DNA of 64,000 bases from Microbacterium sp. nov. GSS16 (GCF_028198145.1 NZ_CP116338.1:2170001-2234000), one strand, 5' to 3'; shown: positions 39,608-47,559, counted from the stretch's first letter. Numbers and translations: made by a program. The notes: generated by a model from the letters alone, not told the origin.

Positions 39608-40654
39608 ATGACCCAGCAGATCAGCACGGGCGTCGTGCACCTCACCGAGCGCACGCCCGTCGTGACCGGAACCGAGATGCTGGCGAGCCTCGTCCCGCCT
39701 CCCCAGTTCGACGAAGCGACCTTCGACAGCTATCGCTCGGACGAGCGCTATCCGTCGCAGGAGGCCACCAAGCAGCTGCTGCAGCGCTTCGCCGGCGCGG
39801 CCGGAGGCACGCCGGTGAAGAAGGCGGGCCTGTTCCGCCGCGCGCCGAAGGAGACCCCGATGAAGCCGGGGGTCTACCTCGACGGCGGCTTCGGTGTCGG
39901 CAAGACCCACCTCCTGGCCTCGGTCTATCACGCTCTTCCCGCCCGCCGGAAGTACTTCGGCTCGTTCATCGAGTACACCGCCCTGGTCGGCGCGCTCGGC
40001 TACAAGAACACGGTCGATCTGCTGCGCGGCGCGGATCTGCTCTGCATCGACGAGTTCGAGCTCGACGACCCCGGCGACACCATGGTGATGACGCGCCTGC
40101 TCGGCGAGCTGGTGGCGTCGGGCACGAAGCTCGCCGCCACCTCGAACACCCCGCCCAACGCGCTGGGTGAGGGCCGGTTCGCCGCGCAGGACTTCCTGCG
40201 CGAGATCCACGCGATGTCCGAGAGCTTCGAGACCCTGCGCATCGACGGCGTCGACTACCGGCAGCGCGCGATCGACGGCAGCTCGGTGGTGTCCGACGCC
40301 ACCCGCTACGCGCGGGCGATCGAACAGGCGGCGGCCTCGGGCGAGGCATCCGACGACGCGTTCGCCGATCTCATCCAGCACCTGGCGCGGGTGCATCCGT
40401 CCCGCTACATCCGCCTCATCGACGGGCTGTCGCTAGTCGGCCTGCGCGACGTGCACACCCTGACCGACCAGTCCGAGGCGCTGCGCTTCGTCGCGTTCGT
40501 CGACCGGGTGTACGACGCCCAGCTGCCGATCGTCGCCACCGGGGTCGCCCTCGACCAGGTGTTCGCCGACGAGATGCTCGCCGGGGGATACCGCAAGAAG
40601 TACCTGCGCGCGATCTCGCGCCTGAACGCGCTGACCCACTCCGCAGCCGAGTAA
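39608..40654 (+). CDS. zapE: ZapE/AFG1-like ATPase
   Basis: 348 residues of the AFG1/ZapE P-loop ATPase family. Walker A is GGFGVGKTHLL and Walker B LLCIDEFELDDPGDTMV; sensor-like ATSNTPPNALGEGRF and RFVAFVDRVYDAQLPIV follow. In E. coli ZapE affects Z-ring stability; its role in actinobacteria is unproven. ATG 39608 is used; a GTG three bases upstream is equally possible. Confidence 0.9.
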   Translation: MTQQISTGVVHLTERTPVVTGTEMLASLVPPPQFDEATFDSYRSDERYPSQEATKQLLQRFAGAAGGTPVKKAGLFRRAPKETPMKPGVYLDGGFGVGKTHLLASVYHALPARRKYFGSFIEYTALVGALGYKNTVDLLRGADLLCIDEFELDDPGDTMVMTRLLGELVASGTKLAATSNTPPNALGEGRFAAQDFLREIHAMSESFETLRIDGVDYRQRAIDGSSVVSDATRYARAIEQAAASGEASDDAFADLIQHLARVHPSRYIRLIDGLSLVGLRDVHTLTDQSEALRFVAFVDRVYDAQLPIVATGVALDQVFADEMLAGGYRKKYLRAISRLNALTHSAAE

Positions 40655-40681
40655 CACGATCGTCACACCGCGCGCCGCGGC

Positions 40682-40719
40682 GTAACGTGCCGGAAACACG
40701 ATGCGTGCCCGCCGGAAAC
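40682..40719 (+). promoter_or_regulatory. GlnR-type operator upstream of amt
   Basis: GTAAC-N6-GAAAC (40682-40697) is followed by CGTGC-N6-GAAAC (40704-40719). The two GAAAC elements are exactly 22 bases apart, as in the actinobacterial GlnR box GTNAC-N6-GAAAC repeated. An additional GTAAC-N6-GTCAC lies at 40651-40666. Nitrogen-limitation control of amt by GlnR is well known in Streptomyces and mycobacteria. Confidence 0.7.
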
Positions 40720-40767
40720 ATCAGGAGCCCAGACTGACCTCGTTCGTTCAACGGAGGAGGTTTCGAC

Positions 40768-42027
40768 ATGGATGCCACAGGCAATGTCTCGTGGGTGGTC
40801 ACCGCGACGGCGCTCGTGCTGCTGATGACGCCCGGGGTGGCGTTCTTCTATGGTGGTCTGGTCAGGGCGAAGAGCGTCATCAGCATGATGATGATGAGCT
40901 TCGGCGCGATCGGTCTGATCGCTGTGCTCTGGGTTCTCTACGGCTACTCGATGAGCAGCGTCGCGTCTCCGTCGCACTTCGCCGGCGACCCGTTCGCCGA
41001 TCTCGGCCTGGCGGCGGCATCGGCGGGACCGGACGCCAACGTCGCCCTGCTCGGAGTCGCGTACGGCGCCACCTTCGCGATCATCACCGTCGCGCTCATC
41101 TCGGGTGCGATCGCCGATCGGGCGCGCTTCGGCCCCTGGCTCATCTTCGTGGGCATCTTCGGCACGATCGGCTACTTCCCGATCGCCGCGTGGGTGTGGG
41201 GCGGCGGCTGGATCATGAACCTCGGCACGGAGCTGTTCGGGGAGGACAGCGGAGTGGCGGTCATCGACTACGCCGGCGGCACCGCCGTGCACATCAACGC
41301 AGGCGCCGCAGCCCTCGCGCTGGCTCTCGTACTGGGCAAGCGCATCGGCTTCGGGCGCGAGCTCAACAAGCCGCACAACGTGCCGCTGACGCTGCTGGGC
41401 GCGGCGCTGCTGTGGTTCGGATGGTTCGGGTTCAACGCCGGGGCCGAATGGCTCTCGGACGACATGGGCGGTGTGGGTCTGATCGCGATCAACACGTTGG
41501 GCGCCGCTGCCGCAGGAATCCTCGGCTGGGTGCTCGTCGAGAAGCTGCGGGTCGGGAAGCCGACCTCGGTCGGAGCGGTCTCGGGCCTGGTCGCGGGTCT
41601 CGTCGCGATCACTCCCGCCTGCGCCGACCTGACGCCGGGATGGGCGCTGCTGCTGGGAGCGCTGTCGGGGGTCGCGTGCGCACTGGCGGTGGATCTGAAG
41701 TTCCGGCTCGGGTTCGACGACTCGCTCGACGTCGTGGGCCTGCACCTCGTCGGCGGGCTGCTCGGAACCGTGTACCTCGGCTTCTTCGCCACCGGGCAGG
41801 GCCTGTTCACCGGAGGTGATCTGCGGCTGCTCGCCGTGCAGGTGATCGCGGCCGGGGGAGTGATGGTCTACTCGTTCGTAGTCGCCTACGCGATCGGCTT
41901 CGCGATCGAGAAGACGATCGGCTTCCGCGTCACCGGCGAGGATGAGCTCGCCGGTGTCGACCTGGCCGTGCACGGCGAGGAGGGCTACGCGCTCGCGCCG
42001 TCACCCGCCGCTATGGTGGGCGGGTGA
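40768..42027 (+). CDS. amt: ammonium transporter
   Basis: 419 residues with about eleven transmembrane segments. The conserved features are TPGVAFFYGGLVRAKS, the first channel His in GTAVHINAGAAAL, WFGWFGFNAG, and the second His in VGLHLVGGLLG. It imports ammonium. The start ATG has GGAGGAGG nine bases upstream. There is no glnK/glnD after it, as is common elsewhere; instead a PemK-like gene overlaps its stop. A GlnR-type box precedes it. Confidence 0.96.
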   Translation: MDATGNVSWVVTATALVLLMTPGVAFFYGGLVRAKSVISMMMMSFGAIGLIAVLWVLYGYSMSSVASPSHFAGDPFADLGLAAASAGPDANVALLGVAYGATFAIITVALISGAIADRARFGPWLIFVGIFGTIGYFPIAAWVWGGGWIMNLGTELFGEDSGVAVIDYAGGTAVHINAGAAALALALVLGKRIGFGRELNKPHNVPLTLLGAALLWFGWFGFNAGAEWLSDDMGGVGLIAINTLGAAAAGILGWVLVEKLRVGKPTSVGAVSGLVAGLVAITPACADLTPGWALLLGALSGVACALAVDLKFRLGFDDSLDVVGLHLVGGLLGTVYLGFFATGQGLFTGGDLRLLAVQVIAAGGVMVYSFVVAYAIGFAIEKTIGFRVTGEDELAGVDLAVHGEEGYALAPSPAAMVGG

Positions 42028-42602
42028 GCTCGGGCAGCAGGATCCTCTCGGTCATCGTCGACCTTCTCGGCAGGGCGCTGTCGGGGCGCAGCGGGGGCGG
42101 GCAGCAGGCCCGCCCCCGCCGGCGTGCCACCCTGCGACCGGACCGCAGCCGATCGACACCCGAGGGGGACTCCTCGGCCGGCAGGATGCCCGGGGCCGAG
42201 ACCGTGCAGGTCGACCCCGAGCGCGTCGGCGGTGTGAGCGTCGGCTACTCGCCCTCGCGCAATCACCTGCCCGACTCCGGGGAGATCATCTGGACCTGGG
42301 TGCCCTACGCGGAGAACGACGGACGGGGCAAGGACCGGCCGGTGCTGGTAATCGGGCGGCACGGCTCCGACCGCGTCTACGCGGTGCGGATGACGAGCAG
42401 AGCCCATGAGCGCGATGGGGACTTCATCTCGATCGGGTCCGGCGCCTGGGACGCGCAGGGGCGCGAGTCGTGGGTCGACATCGAGCAGCTGTACAGCGTG
42501 CACCACGACGGCATGCGCAGAGAGGCGGCGGTGCTCGATGTCGCCCGCTATGGTCGCATCGCCCGCGCGCTCGTCGACCGGTACGGGTGGGCTCGGGACT
42601 GA
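42024..42602 (+). CDS. PemK/MazF-like protein coupled to amt
   Basis: 192 residues. The first 75 are basic and low in complexity; the rest is a PemK/MazF-type fold (GEIIWTWVPYAENDGRGKDR, then PVLVIGRHG). No antitoxin gene is adjacent. The MazF GD(I/V)xW signature reads GEIIW, and family RNases often keep Arg and Thr/Ser residues whose state here is unclear. GTG start overlaps the amt stop (GTGA). It may be a housekeeping relative and not a toxin. Confidence 0.75.
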   Translation: MSSGSRILSVIVDLLGRALSGRSGGGQQARPRRRATLRPDRSRSTPEGDSSAGRMPGAETVQVDPERVGGVSVGYSPSRNHLPDSGEIIWTWVPYAENDGRGKDRPVLVIGRHGSDRVYAVRMTSRAHERDGDFISIGSGAWDAQGRESWVDIEQLYSVHHDGMRREAAVLDVARYGRIARALVDRYGWARD

Positions 42603-42692
42603 GGCGCAGCGTCGGGCATGCAATCCGATCGGACCGGAGTGACGAACACCCTCCGAGCCGCCGTCCGCGGCTCGACCGATCAAGGAGGAATC

Positions 42693-43079
42693 ATGCGCTT
42701 CATTCCCACGAAAGTCCACGGCGTTCTCGACTACCTGGTGGGAGCCGCGCTCATCGTCGCTCCCTGGCTCTTCGGCTTCGCGGGAATGGGCGGACCCGCC
42801 GTCGTGATCCCCATCGTCCTGGGGGTCGGCCTCATCGTCTACAGCCTCTTCACCAGCTACGAGTGGGGACCGTTCAAGCTGATCCCGATGCCGGTGCACC
42901 TCGTCTTCGACGTGGTCGCCAGCCTCTTCCTGGCGCTGTCGCCGCTGCTGTTCGGCTTCATCTCCGCTGCCCCCAACGCGTGGGTGCCCCACGTGGTGGT
43001 GGGTATCACCGTGATCATCGTGGTGATCTTCTCGGAGCCGCAGCCCGCTCGCGCCGCCGTGGCACGGGCTCGGGCCTGA
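42693..43079 (+). CDS. SPW repeat membrane protein
   Basis: 128 residues with four transmembrane segments. Two copies of the SPW-type motif are seen as VAPWLFGFAG (about residues 24-33) and LSPLLFGFIS (about 82-91). Function unknown; the family occurs in bacteria as a small integral membrane protein. The start ATG 42693 has a perfect AAGGAGG seven bases upstream. Confidence 0.85.
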   Translation: MRFIPTKVHGVLDYLVGAALIVAPWLFGFAGMGGPAVVIPIVLGVGLIVYSLFTSYEWGPFKLIPMPVHLVFDVVASLFLALSPLLFGFISAAPNAWVPHVVVGITVIIVVIFSEPQPARAAVARARA

Positions 43080-43145
43080 GCACTCTTCGCTAGCACCCCT
43101 GTGGGGCGACGGCAAGGCACGTACGTGTCTTATGCCGGCGCCCCG

Positions 43146-43171
43146 CAGCGGTGCCATGGGCACCCCCGCTG
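43146..43171. terminator. possible bidirectional hairpin after the SPW gene
   Basis: CAGCGGTGCC-ATG-GGCACC and distal GCTG form an imperfect GC-rich stem with a C bulge between convergent genes. No U-run follows. Confidence 0.4.
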
Positions 43172-43205
43172 TGTCACGTGAACCGCCGTCGACGCTGGTG
43201 GTCGC

Positions 43206-44099
43206 TCAGTCGAGCGCGGCGACGAGAGCCTCCGGCGCGGTGGGATGCCGGAATGCGAACCCGCTGCGGGTCAGCGCGTCGGGCACGGCGTCGGCGTCGG
43301 CCAGCAGCAGGGAGTCTGCGGCGGCGCGTCCGAGACCCAGACGCAGCGTCCAGGCGGGCGCCGGGATGAGGTACGGCCGATGCAGCAGGGAAGCCAGGGT
43401 GCGACCGATCCCGCCAGCGGTCGCCCGATGCGGTCCGGTGAGATTGACCGGACCGTGCAGGTCGGAGTCGATGATGTGCTGGATCGCTCGAACCTCGTCT
43501 TCCAGGGAGATCCAGGGCCATACCTGCCGCCCTGATCCGAGCGGGCCGCCGAGCCCGAGGCGGGTGAGGGCGATCATCGGCTTCAGCACGGCATCCGGAT
43601 GCAGGATCGGCGCGGTGCGCAGCAGCGCGACGCGCGTCGCTGCGGCAGCCCGCATCGCCTCCCGCTCCCACTCGACGCAGAGGCCGGCGAGGAAGGTCTC
43701 ACCGGATGCCGCACTCTCGTCCAGACGGATGCCGGGCTGATCGCCGTAATATCCCACCGCCGACGCCGACAGCAGGGGAGGGGCATCGGCCTTCAGGGAG
43801 AGCAGAGCGTCAGCGAGAACCGAGGTGGGCCGCAGTCGCGACTCGCGCAGCGTGCGCCGGTAGCCGGCGCCCCAGGGCAGCCGGCCGATGCTGGCGCCGT
43901 TGAGGTTCACGACGGCGGCAGCGCCCGCGAGCGCGTCGGGGTGGAGCCTGCCGCCGGTGAGCCACTCGATCTCGTCGCCGTTGCGGGCGGGACGCCGAAC
44001 CAGGTGCACCACGCGCACGCCGTCCCCGCGAAGCGACCGCGTGAGCGCCCCGCCGATCAGACCGCTCGCACCGGATACGACGATGCGTGAGTCGTTCAT
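43206..44099 (-). CDS. TIGR01777 family NAD-dependent epimerase/dehydratase-like protein
   Basis: 297 residues of the SDR39U1/TIGR01777 group. Visible are the dinucleotide motif VSGASGLIGGALTRSL, LSASAVGYYGD with the catalytic Tyr region, and the C-terminal DUF1731-like part (LGRAAADSLLLADADAVPDA). Reaction unknown. ATG 44099 is preferred over GTG 44108. Confidence 0.88.
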   Translation of the reverse strand: MNDSRIVVSGASGLIGGALTRSLRGDGVRVVHLVRRPARNGDEIEWLTGGRLHPDALAGAAAVVNLNGASIGRLPWGAGYRRTLRESRLRPTSVLADALLSLKADAPPLLSASAVGYYGDQPGIRLDESAASGETFLAGLCVEWEREAMRAAAATRVALLRTAPILHPDAVLKPMIALTRLGLGGPLGSGRQVWPWISLEDEVRAIQHIIDSDLHGPVNLTGPHRATAGGIGRTLASLLHRPYLIPAPAWTLRLGLGRAAADSLLLADADAVPDALTRSGFAFRHPTAPEALVAALD

Positions 44100-44148
44100 G
44101 TGCGCCACCGTTCTGCCCGCGGCAGCGTTCGCGTGCCGGTGAAGCCGA

Positions 44149-45369
44149 TCATAGGGCGCCGTCGCCGGCGGGCGCGTGCGCCGACTGCGTGGCGCCAGGA
44201 CTCAGCACGACCTTGATGCAGCCGTCCTCCTTGCGCTGGAACGTGCGGTACAGGTCGGGTGCGTCGTCGAGGGGAGCCCGGTGGGTGACGAGGTCCATCA
44301 CGCCGAGCGGATCGGTGTCGTCCTCCACGAGGGGCAGGATCTCATCGGTCCAGCGCTTGACGTTGCACTGGCCCATCCGCATAGCGATCTGCTTGTCGAA
44401 CATCGTCTTCATCGGCAGGATGTCGGCGTCGCCCGCATACACACCGCTCAGCGAGACCGTGCCGCCGCGACGCACCAAGTCGATGGCGGCGTGCAGCGCG
44501 GCGAGCCGGTCGACGCCGGCGTGCTCGAGCATGGGTCGCGACAGCGGATCGGGCAGCAGCCCCACCGCCTGCTGCACGAGGGAGGTCGCCGGACTGCCGT
44601 GCGCTTCGAGCCCGACCGCGTCGATCACCGAGTCGGCGCCGCGGCCGGCCGTCAGGTCGCGAAGATGCGCAACGGTGTCGTCGTCGAGGTCGAACACCTC
44701 GATGTCGTGCCGGGCGGCCATGGCGCGGCGCTCGGGAACAGGGTCGACGGCCAGCACGCGGTGCCCGCGGAAGCGGGCGATACGGGCGGCGAACTGGCCG
44801 ACCGGACCGAGCCCGAGCACGACGACGGTGCCGTCGGCGGGGATGTGGGCGTACTCGACCCCCTGCCATGCCGTGGGCAGGATGTCGCTGAGGAACAGGT
44901 AGCGATCGTCTGGCAGGGCGCCGCCGACCTTCACGTGGTTGTAGTCCGCCAGCGGCACGCGCAGATACTCCGCCTGCCCACCTGGCACCTGCCCGTACAG
45001 CTTCGTGTACCCGAACAGGGCGGCGCCGCTGCCGTACTCGCGCACCTGGGTCGTCTCGCACTGCGACTGCAGACCCCGCCGGCAGAACCAGCACGTGCCG
45101 CACGAGATGTTGAACGGGATGACGACGCGGTCGCCGGGGGTCAGATTCTCGATCGCGGAACCGACCTCGACGACCTCGCCCATCGTCTCGTGGCCGAGGA
45201 TGTCTCCCCGGTCGATGAACGGGCCGAGCAGCTCGTAGAGATGCAGATCGGAACCGCAGATCGCCGTGGAGGTGACGCGGATGATCGCGTCGGTCGGCTC
45301 GAGGATGCCCGGGTCGGGCACCTGCTCGATGCGGACGTCGCGCTTGCCGTGCCAGGTCAGTGCCTTCAT
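44149..45369 (-). CDS. zinc-dependent alcohol dehydrogenase family protein
   Basis: 406 residues of the medium-chain dehydrogenase family, long-chain variant similar to glutathione-independent formaldehyde dehydrogenases. The catalytic zinc site is in STAICGSDLHLYELLG and GHETMGEV; the structural zinc Cys quartet is ISCGTCWFCRRGLQSQC. The NAD fold is VVVLGLGPVGQFAARIA. The ATG overlaps the P450 stop (ATGA), so the two are one operon; it may oxidise an alcohol formed by the P450. Confidence 0.9.
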   Translation of the reverse strand: MKALTWHGKRDVRIEQVPDPGILEPTDAIIRVTSTAICGSDLHLYELLGPFIDRGDILGHETMGEVVEVGSAIENLTPGDRVVIPFNISCGTCWFCRRGLQSQCETTQVREYGSGAALFGYTKLYGQVPGGQAEYLRVPLADYNHVKVGGALPDDRYLFLSDILPTAWQGVEYAHIPADGTVVVLGLGPVGQFAARIARFRGHRVLAVDPVPERRAMAARHDIEVFDLDDDTVAHLRDLTAGRGADSVIDAVGLEAHGSPATSLVQQAVGLLPDPLSRPMLEHAGVDRLAALHAAIDLVRRGGTVSLSGVYAGDADILPMKTMFDKQIAMRMGQCNVKRWTDEILPLVEDDTDPLGVMDLVTHRAPLDDAPDLYRTFQRKEDGCIKVVLSPGATQSAHAPAGDGAL

Positions 45370-46715
45370 GAGATGCTCCTCTGCTCGTCGTGCTCGTCTT
45401 CGTGCTCGTGGTCTCGGTCGTCGTCTCGGCCGGTGTCTGCGCGCTGCGCGGCCGCCGCGTGCACGCAGCCGCCGGATGCCGGCATCGTGGGCAGCCGGCG
45501 TCGATCGACGTCGAGGCCCTCGGGGTCGATCCGCACGCGTGGGTCGCTGAGAGCGGCGATGGCGGCGGAGAGGCCGGCGATCGCGAGCTTTTCGCCCGGG
45601 CAGCGGTGGCCCGTGGCGACGTCGGCGCCACCGTGCGGGATGAACGCCGGGATCGCCTCGTAATCGGGGCGGTGGGTGAAACGCTGCGGCTGGAACTCGC
45701 TCGCATCGTCCCACGATGCGTCGTCGACGTTCGTGCCGAGGATGTCGATGACGACGCGCCCACCCGCCGGAACGTGCTGCCCGTCGAAGTCGATGTCGGT
45801 GATCGCCCGCCCCGGCAGCATCGGAACGAACGGCGACGTCCGGCGGATCTCCTGGGCGAACGCCACAGCGAGCTGCCCGCCCACGAGTCGCCCGCTGCGC
45901 GCCGTCTCGGCATGGATGCGCAGGCGCCAGTCCGGGTTCTCGAGGAGCTGCTTCGCCGCGTAGGCGACGAAGCGTGCGACGGCGATGAGCGGACGGATGC
46001 TGTTCTGCAGCTCGACCCCGGCCAGCCGCTCGGGGAGAAGCCTTCCATCCGCTCCGCGATGCCACGCCCACTCGTGCAGCGCCGTCCCCTCGGGCGGGGT
46101 GAGGGTGCCGGCGCGCACATCGCGGATGAGTCGCGCCGCACGTCGGTCGGACCAGAGGCGGTTGAACAGCGCCTCGGCGAAGGCGGGGGAGAGGGGGCGG
46201 CCGAAGCCGTCGACGATCTGCGCGAGCCGCCCCGCCCATCTGGTGCGCGCGTCGTCGGAGCCGGGAAGGCCCGCCCACTGCATGCCGGCGCGACCGAAGG
46301 CCCCGACGGCGGCGTCGTAGGCCGTGCGGTCGCCGCCCGCGATCCACTCGTCGAGCTCGCGCCGCCACTCGCGCTCGAGCTCCGGCTCCAGGCGGCGCAC
46401 CTGCTCGTCCTCGTAGGCGACGTCGACGAAAGTGGCCTTGCGATGACGGTGGTCCGCGCCGTCGAGGCTGTGCACCGATCCGTGCCCGAACAGGGTCTCC
46501 TGGACGAAGCGCGGCATGGCGCCGTGCCGGGCGACGCGGGTCTCGTCGTAGAACAGACTCACGCCCTCCTCGCCGCGCACGAACACCGCGCGATGGCCGA
46601 GCAGCCGCATCGGGGCGCCGCGCGCACCCTCACGCACTCGTGACCAGATGCGGGCGCCGAGGTCGTAGCCGTGCACGAGAAGAAGGGGGGCGTCGTCTGC
46701 GATCCGGTGAAGCAT
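45366..46715 (-). CDS. CYP152-type cytochrome P450 (fatty-acid peroxygenase, OleT-like features)
   Basis: 449 residues. The heme Cys lies in PHGGADVATGHRCPGEKLA. Instead of the usual acid-alcohol pair, the I helix has SIRPLIAVARFVAYA with R241-P242, the CYP152 signature that binds the fatty-acid carboxylate and allows H2O2-driven catalysis without a reductase. FGHGSVHSLDGADHRHRKATF places H82 where OleT (alkene-forming) has His85 and P450-BSbeta has Gln. Products could be beta-hydroxy acids or 1-alkenes. The C-terminus carries an acidic His/Asp/Glu-rich tail. ATG 46715 chosen by alignment of LLVHGYDLGARIWSR with family starts. Confidence 0.88.
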   Translation of the reverse strand: MLHRIADDAPLLLVHGYDLGARIWSRVREGARGAPMRLLGHRAVFVRGEEGVSLFYDETRVARHGAMPRFVQETLFGHGSVHSLDGADHRHRKATFVDVAYEDEQVRRLEPELEREWRRELDEWIAGGDRTAYDAAVGAFGRAGMQWAGLPGSDDARTRWAGRLAQIVDGFGRPLSPAFAEALFNRLWSDRRAARLIRDVRAGTLTPPEGTALHEWAWHRGADGRLLPERLAGVELQNSIRPLIAVARFVAYAAKQLLENPDWRLRIHAETARSGRLVGGQLAVAFAQEIRRTSPFVPMLPGRAITDIDFDGQHVPAGGRVVIDILGTNVDDASWDDASEFQPQRFTHRPDYEAIPAFIPHGGADVATGHRCPGEKLAIAGLSAAIAALSDPRVRIDPEGLDVDRRRLPTMPASGGCVHAAAAQRADTGRDDDRDHEHEDEHDEQRSIS

Positions 46716-46813
46716 GCGTTCAGCCTGATCGCCGCGCGCGGATGTGTGAACGGGGGCGCGATTCGCGTCCGTCTGTGCTACGGGGCGTGCCCCGATGCGC
46801 CCGTCACACACGA

Positions 46814-46847
46814 CGAGGCCCCCGGCAGATCACTGACGGGGGCCTCG
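46814..46847 (-). terminator. terminator of tRNA-Val(CAC)
   Basis: CGAGGCCCCCG (46814-46824) and CGGGGGCCTCG (46837-46847) form an 11-bp perfect stem four bases beyond the tRNA 3' end on the minus strand, followed by a T/G-rich stretch. Confidence 0.75.
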
Positions 46848-46850
46848 GGC

Positions 46851-46926
46851 TGGTGGGCGATGCCGGACTCGAACCGACGACCTCTTCCGTGTGAAGGAAG
46901 CGCGCTACCAACTGCGCCAATCGCCC
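46851..46926 (-). tRNA. tRNA-Val (anticodon CAC)
   Basis: The minus strand gives a full cloverleaf: acceptor GGGCGAT/ATCGCCC, D-arm GCGCAGTTGGTAGCGC, anticodon arm CTTCC-TTCACAC-GGAAG, T-arm GTCGG-TTCGAGT-CCGGC and discriminator A. CCA is encoded (46851-46853). A -10-like TATGCT lies 38 bases upstream. Confidence 0.95.
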
Positions 46927-46963
46927 TTGTGGAGTTGTGTCGTGCACGGTGGCACAGTCAGAA

Positions 46964-46969
46964 AGCATA
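46964..46969 (-). promoter_or_regulatory. -10 box of tRNA-Val(CAC)
   Basis: TATGCT on the minus strand, 38 bases upstream of the tRNA 5' end. No clear -35. Confidence 0.4.
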
Positions 46970-47061
46970 CCCGATCCGCGCTTGCGTCCTGACACCGTGC
47001 GGCCAGCCGGGCGTGGCGGCTCGAGGGGCGGGTGAAGACACGCCCGGCGGCGTGGAGCGGT

Positions 47062-47090
47062 TTGGTGATGCGCTGATCCTGGGCTAATGT
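47062..47090 (+). promoter_or_regulatory. promoter of the tRNA-Gly-Cys-Val operon
   Basis: TTGGTG (47062-47067) and TAATGT (47085-47090) are separated by 17 bases. The start of transcription would be about 34 bases before tRNA-Gly. Confidence 0.6.
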
Positions 47091-47130
47091 ATTTCAAGTG
47101 CCCGGGACGCCGGAAACGAAAACAGAATAT

Positions 47131-47203
47131 GCGGATGTAGCGCAGTTGGTAGCGCATCACCTTGCCAAGGTGAGGGTCGCGAGTTCGAGTCTCGTCATCC
47201 GCT
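47131..47203 (+). tRNA. tRNA-Gly (anticodon GCC)
   Basis: Acceptor GCGGATG/CATCCGC with discriminator T, D-arm GCGCAGTTGGTAGCGC, anticodon arm TCACC-TTGCCAA-GGTGA, T-arm GCGAG-TTCGAGT-CTCGT. CCA is not encoded. Confidence 0.95.
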
Positions 47204-47215
47204 CGAGTGCAGGAG

Positions 47216-47232
47216 CCCCCTTCAGGGGGTTT
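47216..47232 (+). terminator. small terminator-like hairpin between tRNA-Gly and tRNA-Cys
   Basis: CCCCC-TTCA-GGGGG followed by TTT. It could partly end transcription after tRNA-Gly or act as a processing site. Confidence 0.45.
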
Positions 47233-47238
47233 CGGCAT

Positions 47239-47257
47239 GTGGGTTCGAATCCACCTC
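47239..47257 (+). other. tRNA T-arm-like fragment
   Basis: GTGGGTTCGAATCCACCTC carries the B-box consensus GGTTCGAATCC but no acceptor, D or anticodon arm is found around it. It stops three bases before tRNA-Cys and shares GGGTTCGAATCC with that tRNA. Confidence 0.4.
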
Positions 47258-47259
47258 GC

Positions 47260-47330
47260 GGTGGCGTGGCCGAGAGGCTAGGCACCGGCCTGCAAAGCCG
47301 TTTACACGGGTTCGAATCCCGTCGCCACCT
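47260..47330 (+). tRNA. tRNA-Cys (anticodon GCA)
   Basis: 71 bases: acceptor GGTGGCG/CGCCACC with discriminator T, D-arm GGCCGAGAGGCTAGGC, anticodon loop CTGCAAA, T-arm CACGGGTTCGAATCCCGT. CCA is not encoded. Confidence 0.95.
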
Positions 47331-47355
47331 CTCTGACAACTGAACAGCCTTCTAG

Positions 47356-47427
47356 GCGCGATTGGCGCAGCGGTAGCGCGCTTCCCTGACACGGAAGAGG
47401 TCACTGGTTCGATCCCAGTATCGCGCA
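47356..47427 (+). tRNA. tRNA-Val (anticodon GAC)
   Basis: 72 bases: acceptor GCGCGAT/ATCGCGC with discriminator A, anticodon arm CTTCC-CTGACAC-GGAAG, T-arm ACTGG-TTCGATC-CCAGT. CCA is not encoded. It is the last of the Gly-Cys-Val trio and is followed by a strong terminator. Confidence 0.95.
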
Positions 47428-47436
47428 CAGACAGAG

Positions 47437-47462
47437 ACCCCCGGACGAGTCCGGGGGTTTTC
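47437..47462 (+). terminator. intrinsic terminator of the tRNA operon
   Basis: ACCCCCGGA-CGAG-TCCGGGGGT followed by TTTCTCG: a nine-bp perfect stem with a U-tract. Confidence 0.88.
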
Positions 47463-47546
47463 TCGTTCCGGGCCCGCGCGCACATCGAGAATGTTGCTGG
47501 CGGATGCGCCGAGCGCAACCCCCTCCTGCAAGTCGGCCAGCGTGAT

Positions 47547-47552
47547 TACGGT
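47547..47552 (+). promoter_or_regulatory. -10 box for leaderless transcript of the 92-residue orphan
   Basis: TACGGT ends seven bases before the ATG at 47560; no ribosome-binding site is visible. Confidence 0.4.
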
Positions 47553-47559
47553 CGCAGGC

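Noticed and set aside
42024..42602. Toxin-antitoxin module
   Set aside because: No antitoxin frame exists on either side: upstream is amt, downstream an SPW membrane protein.
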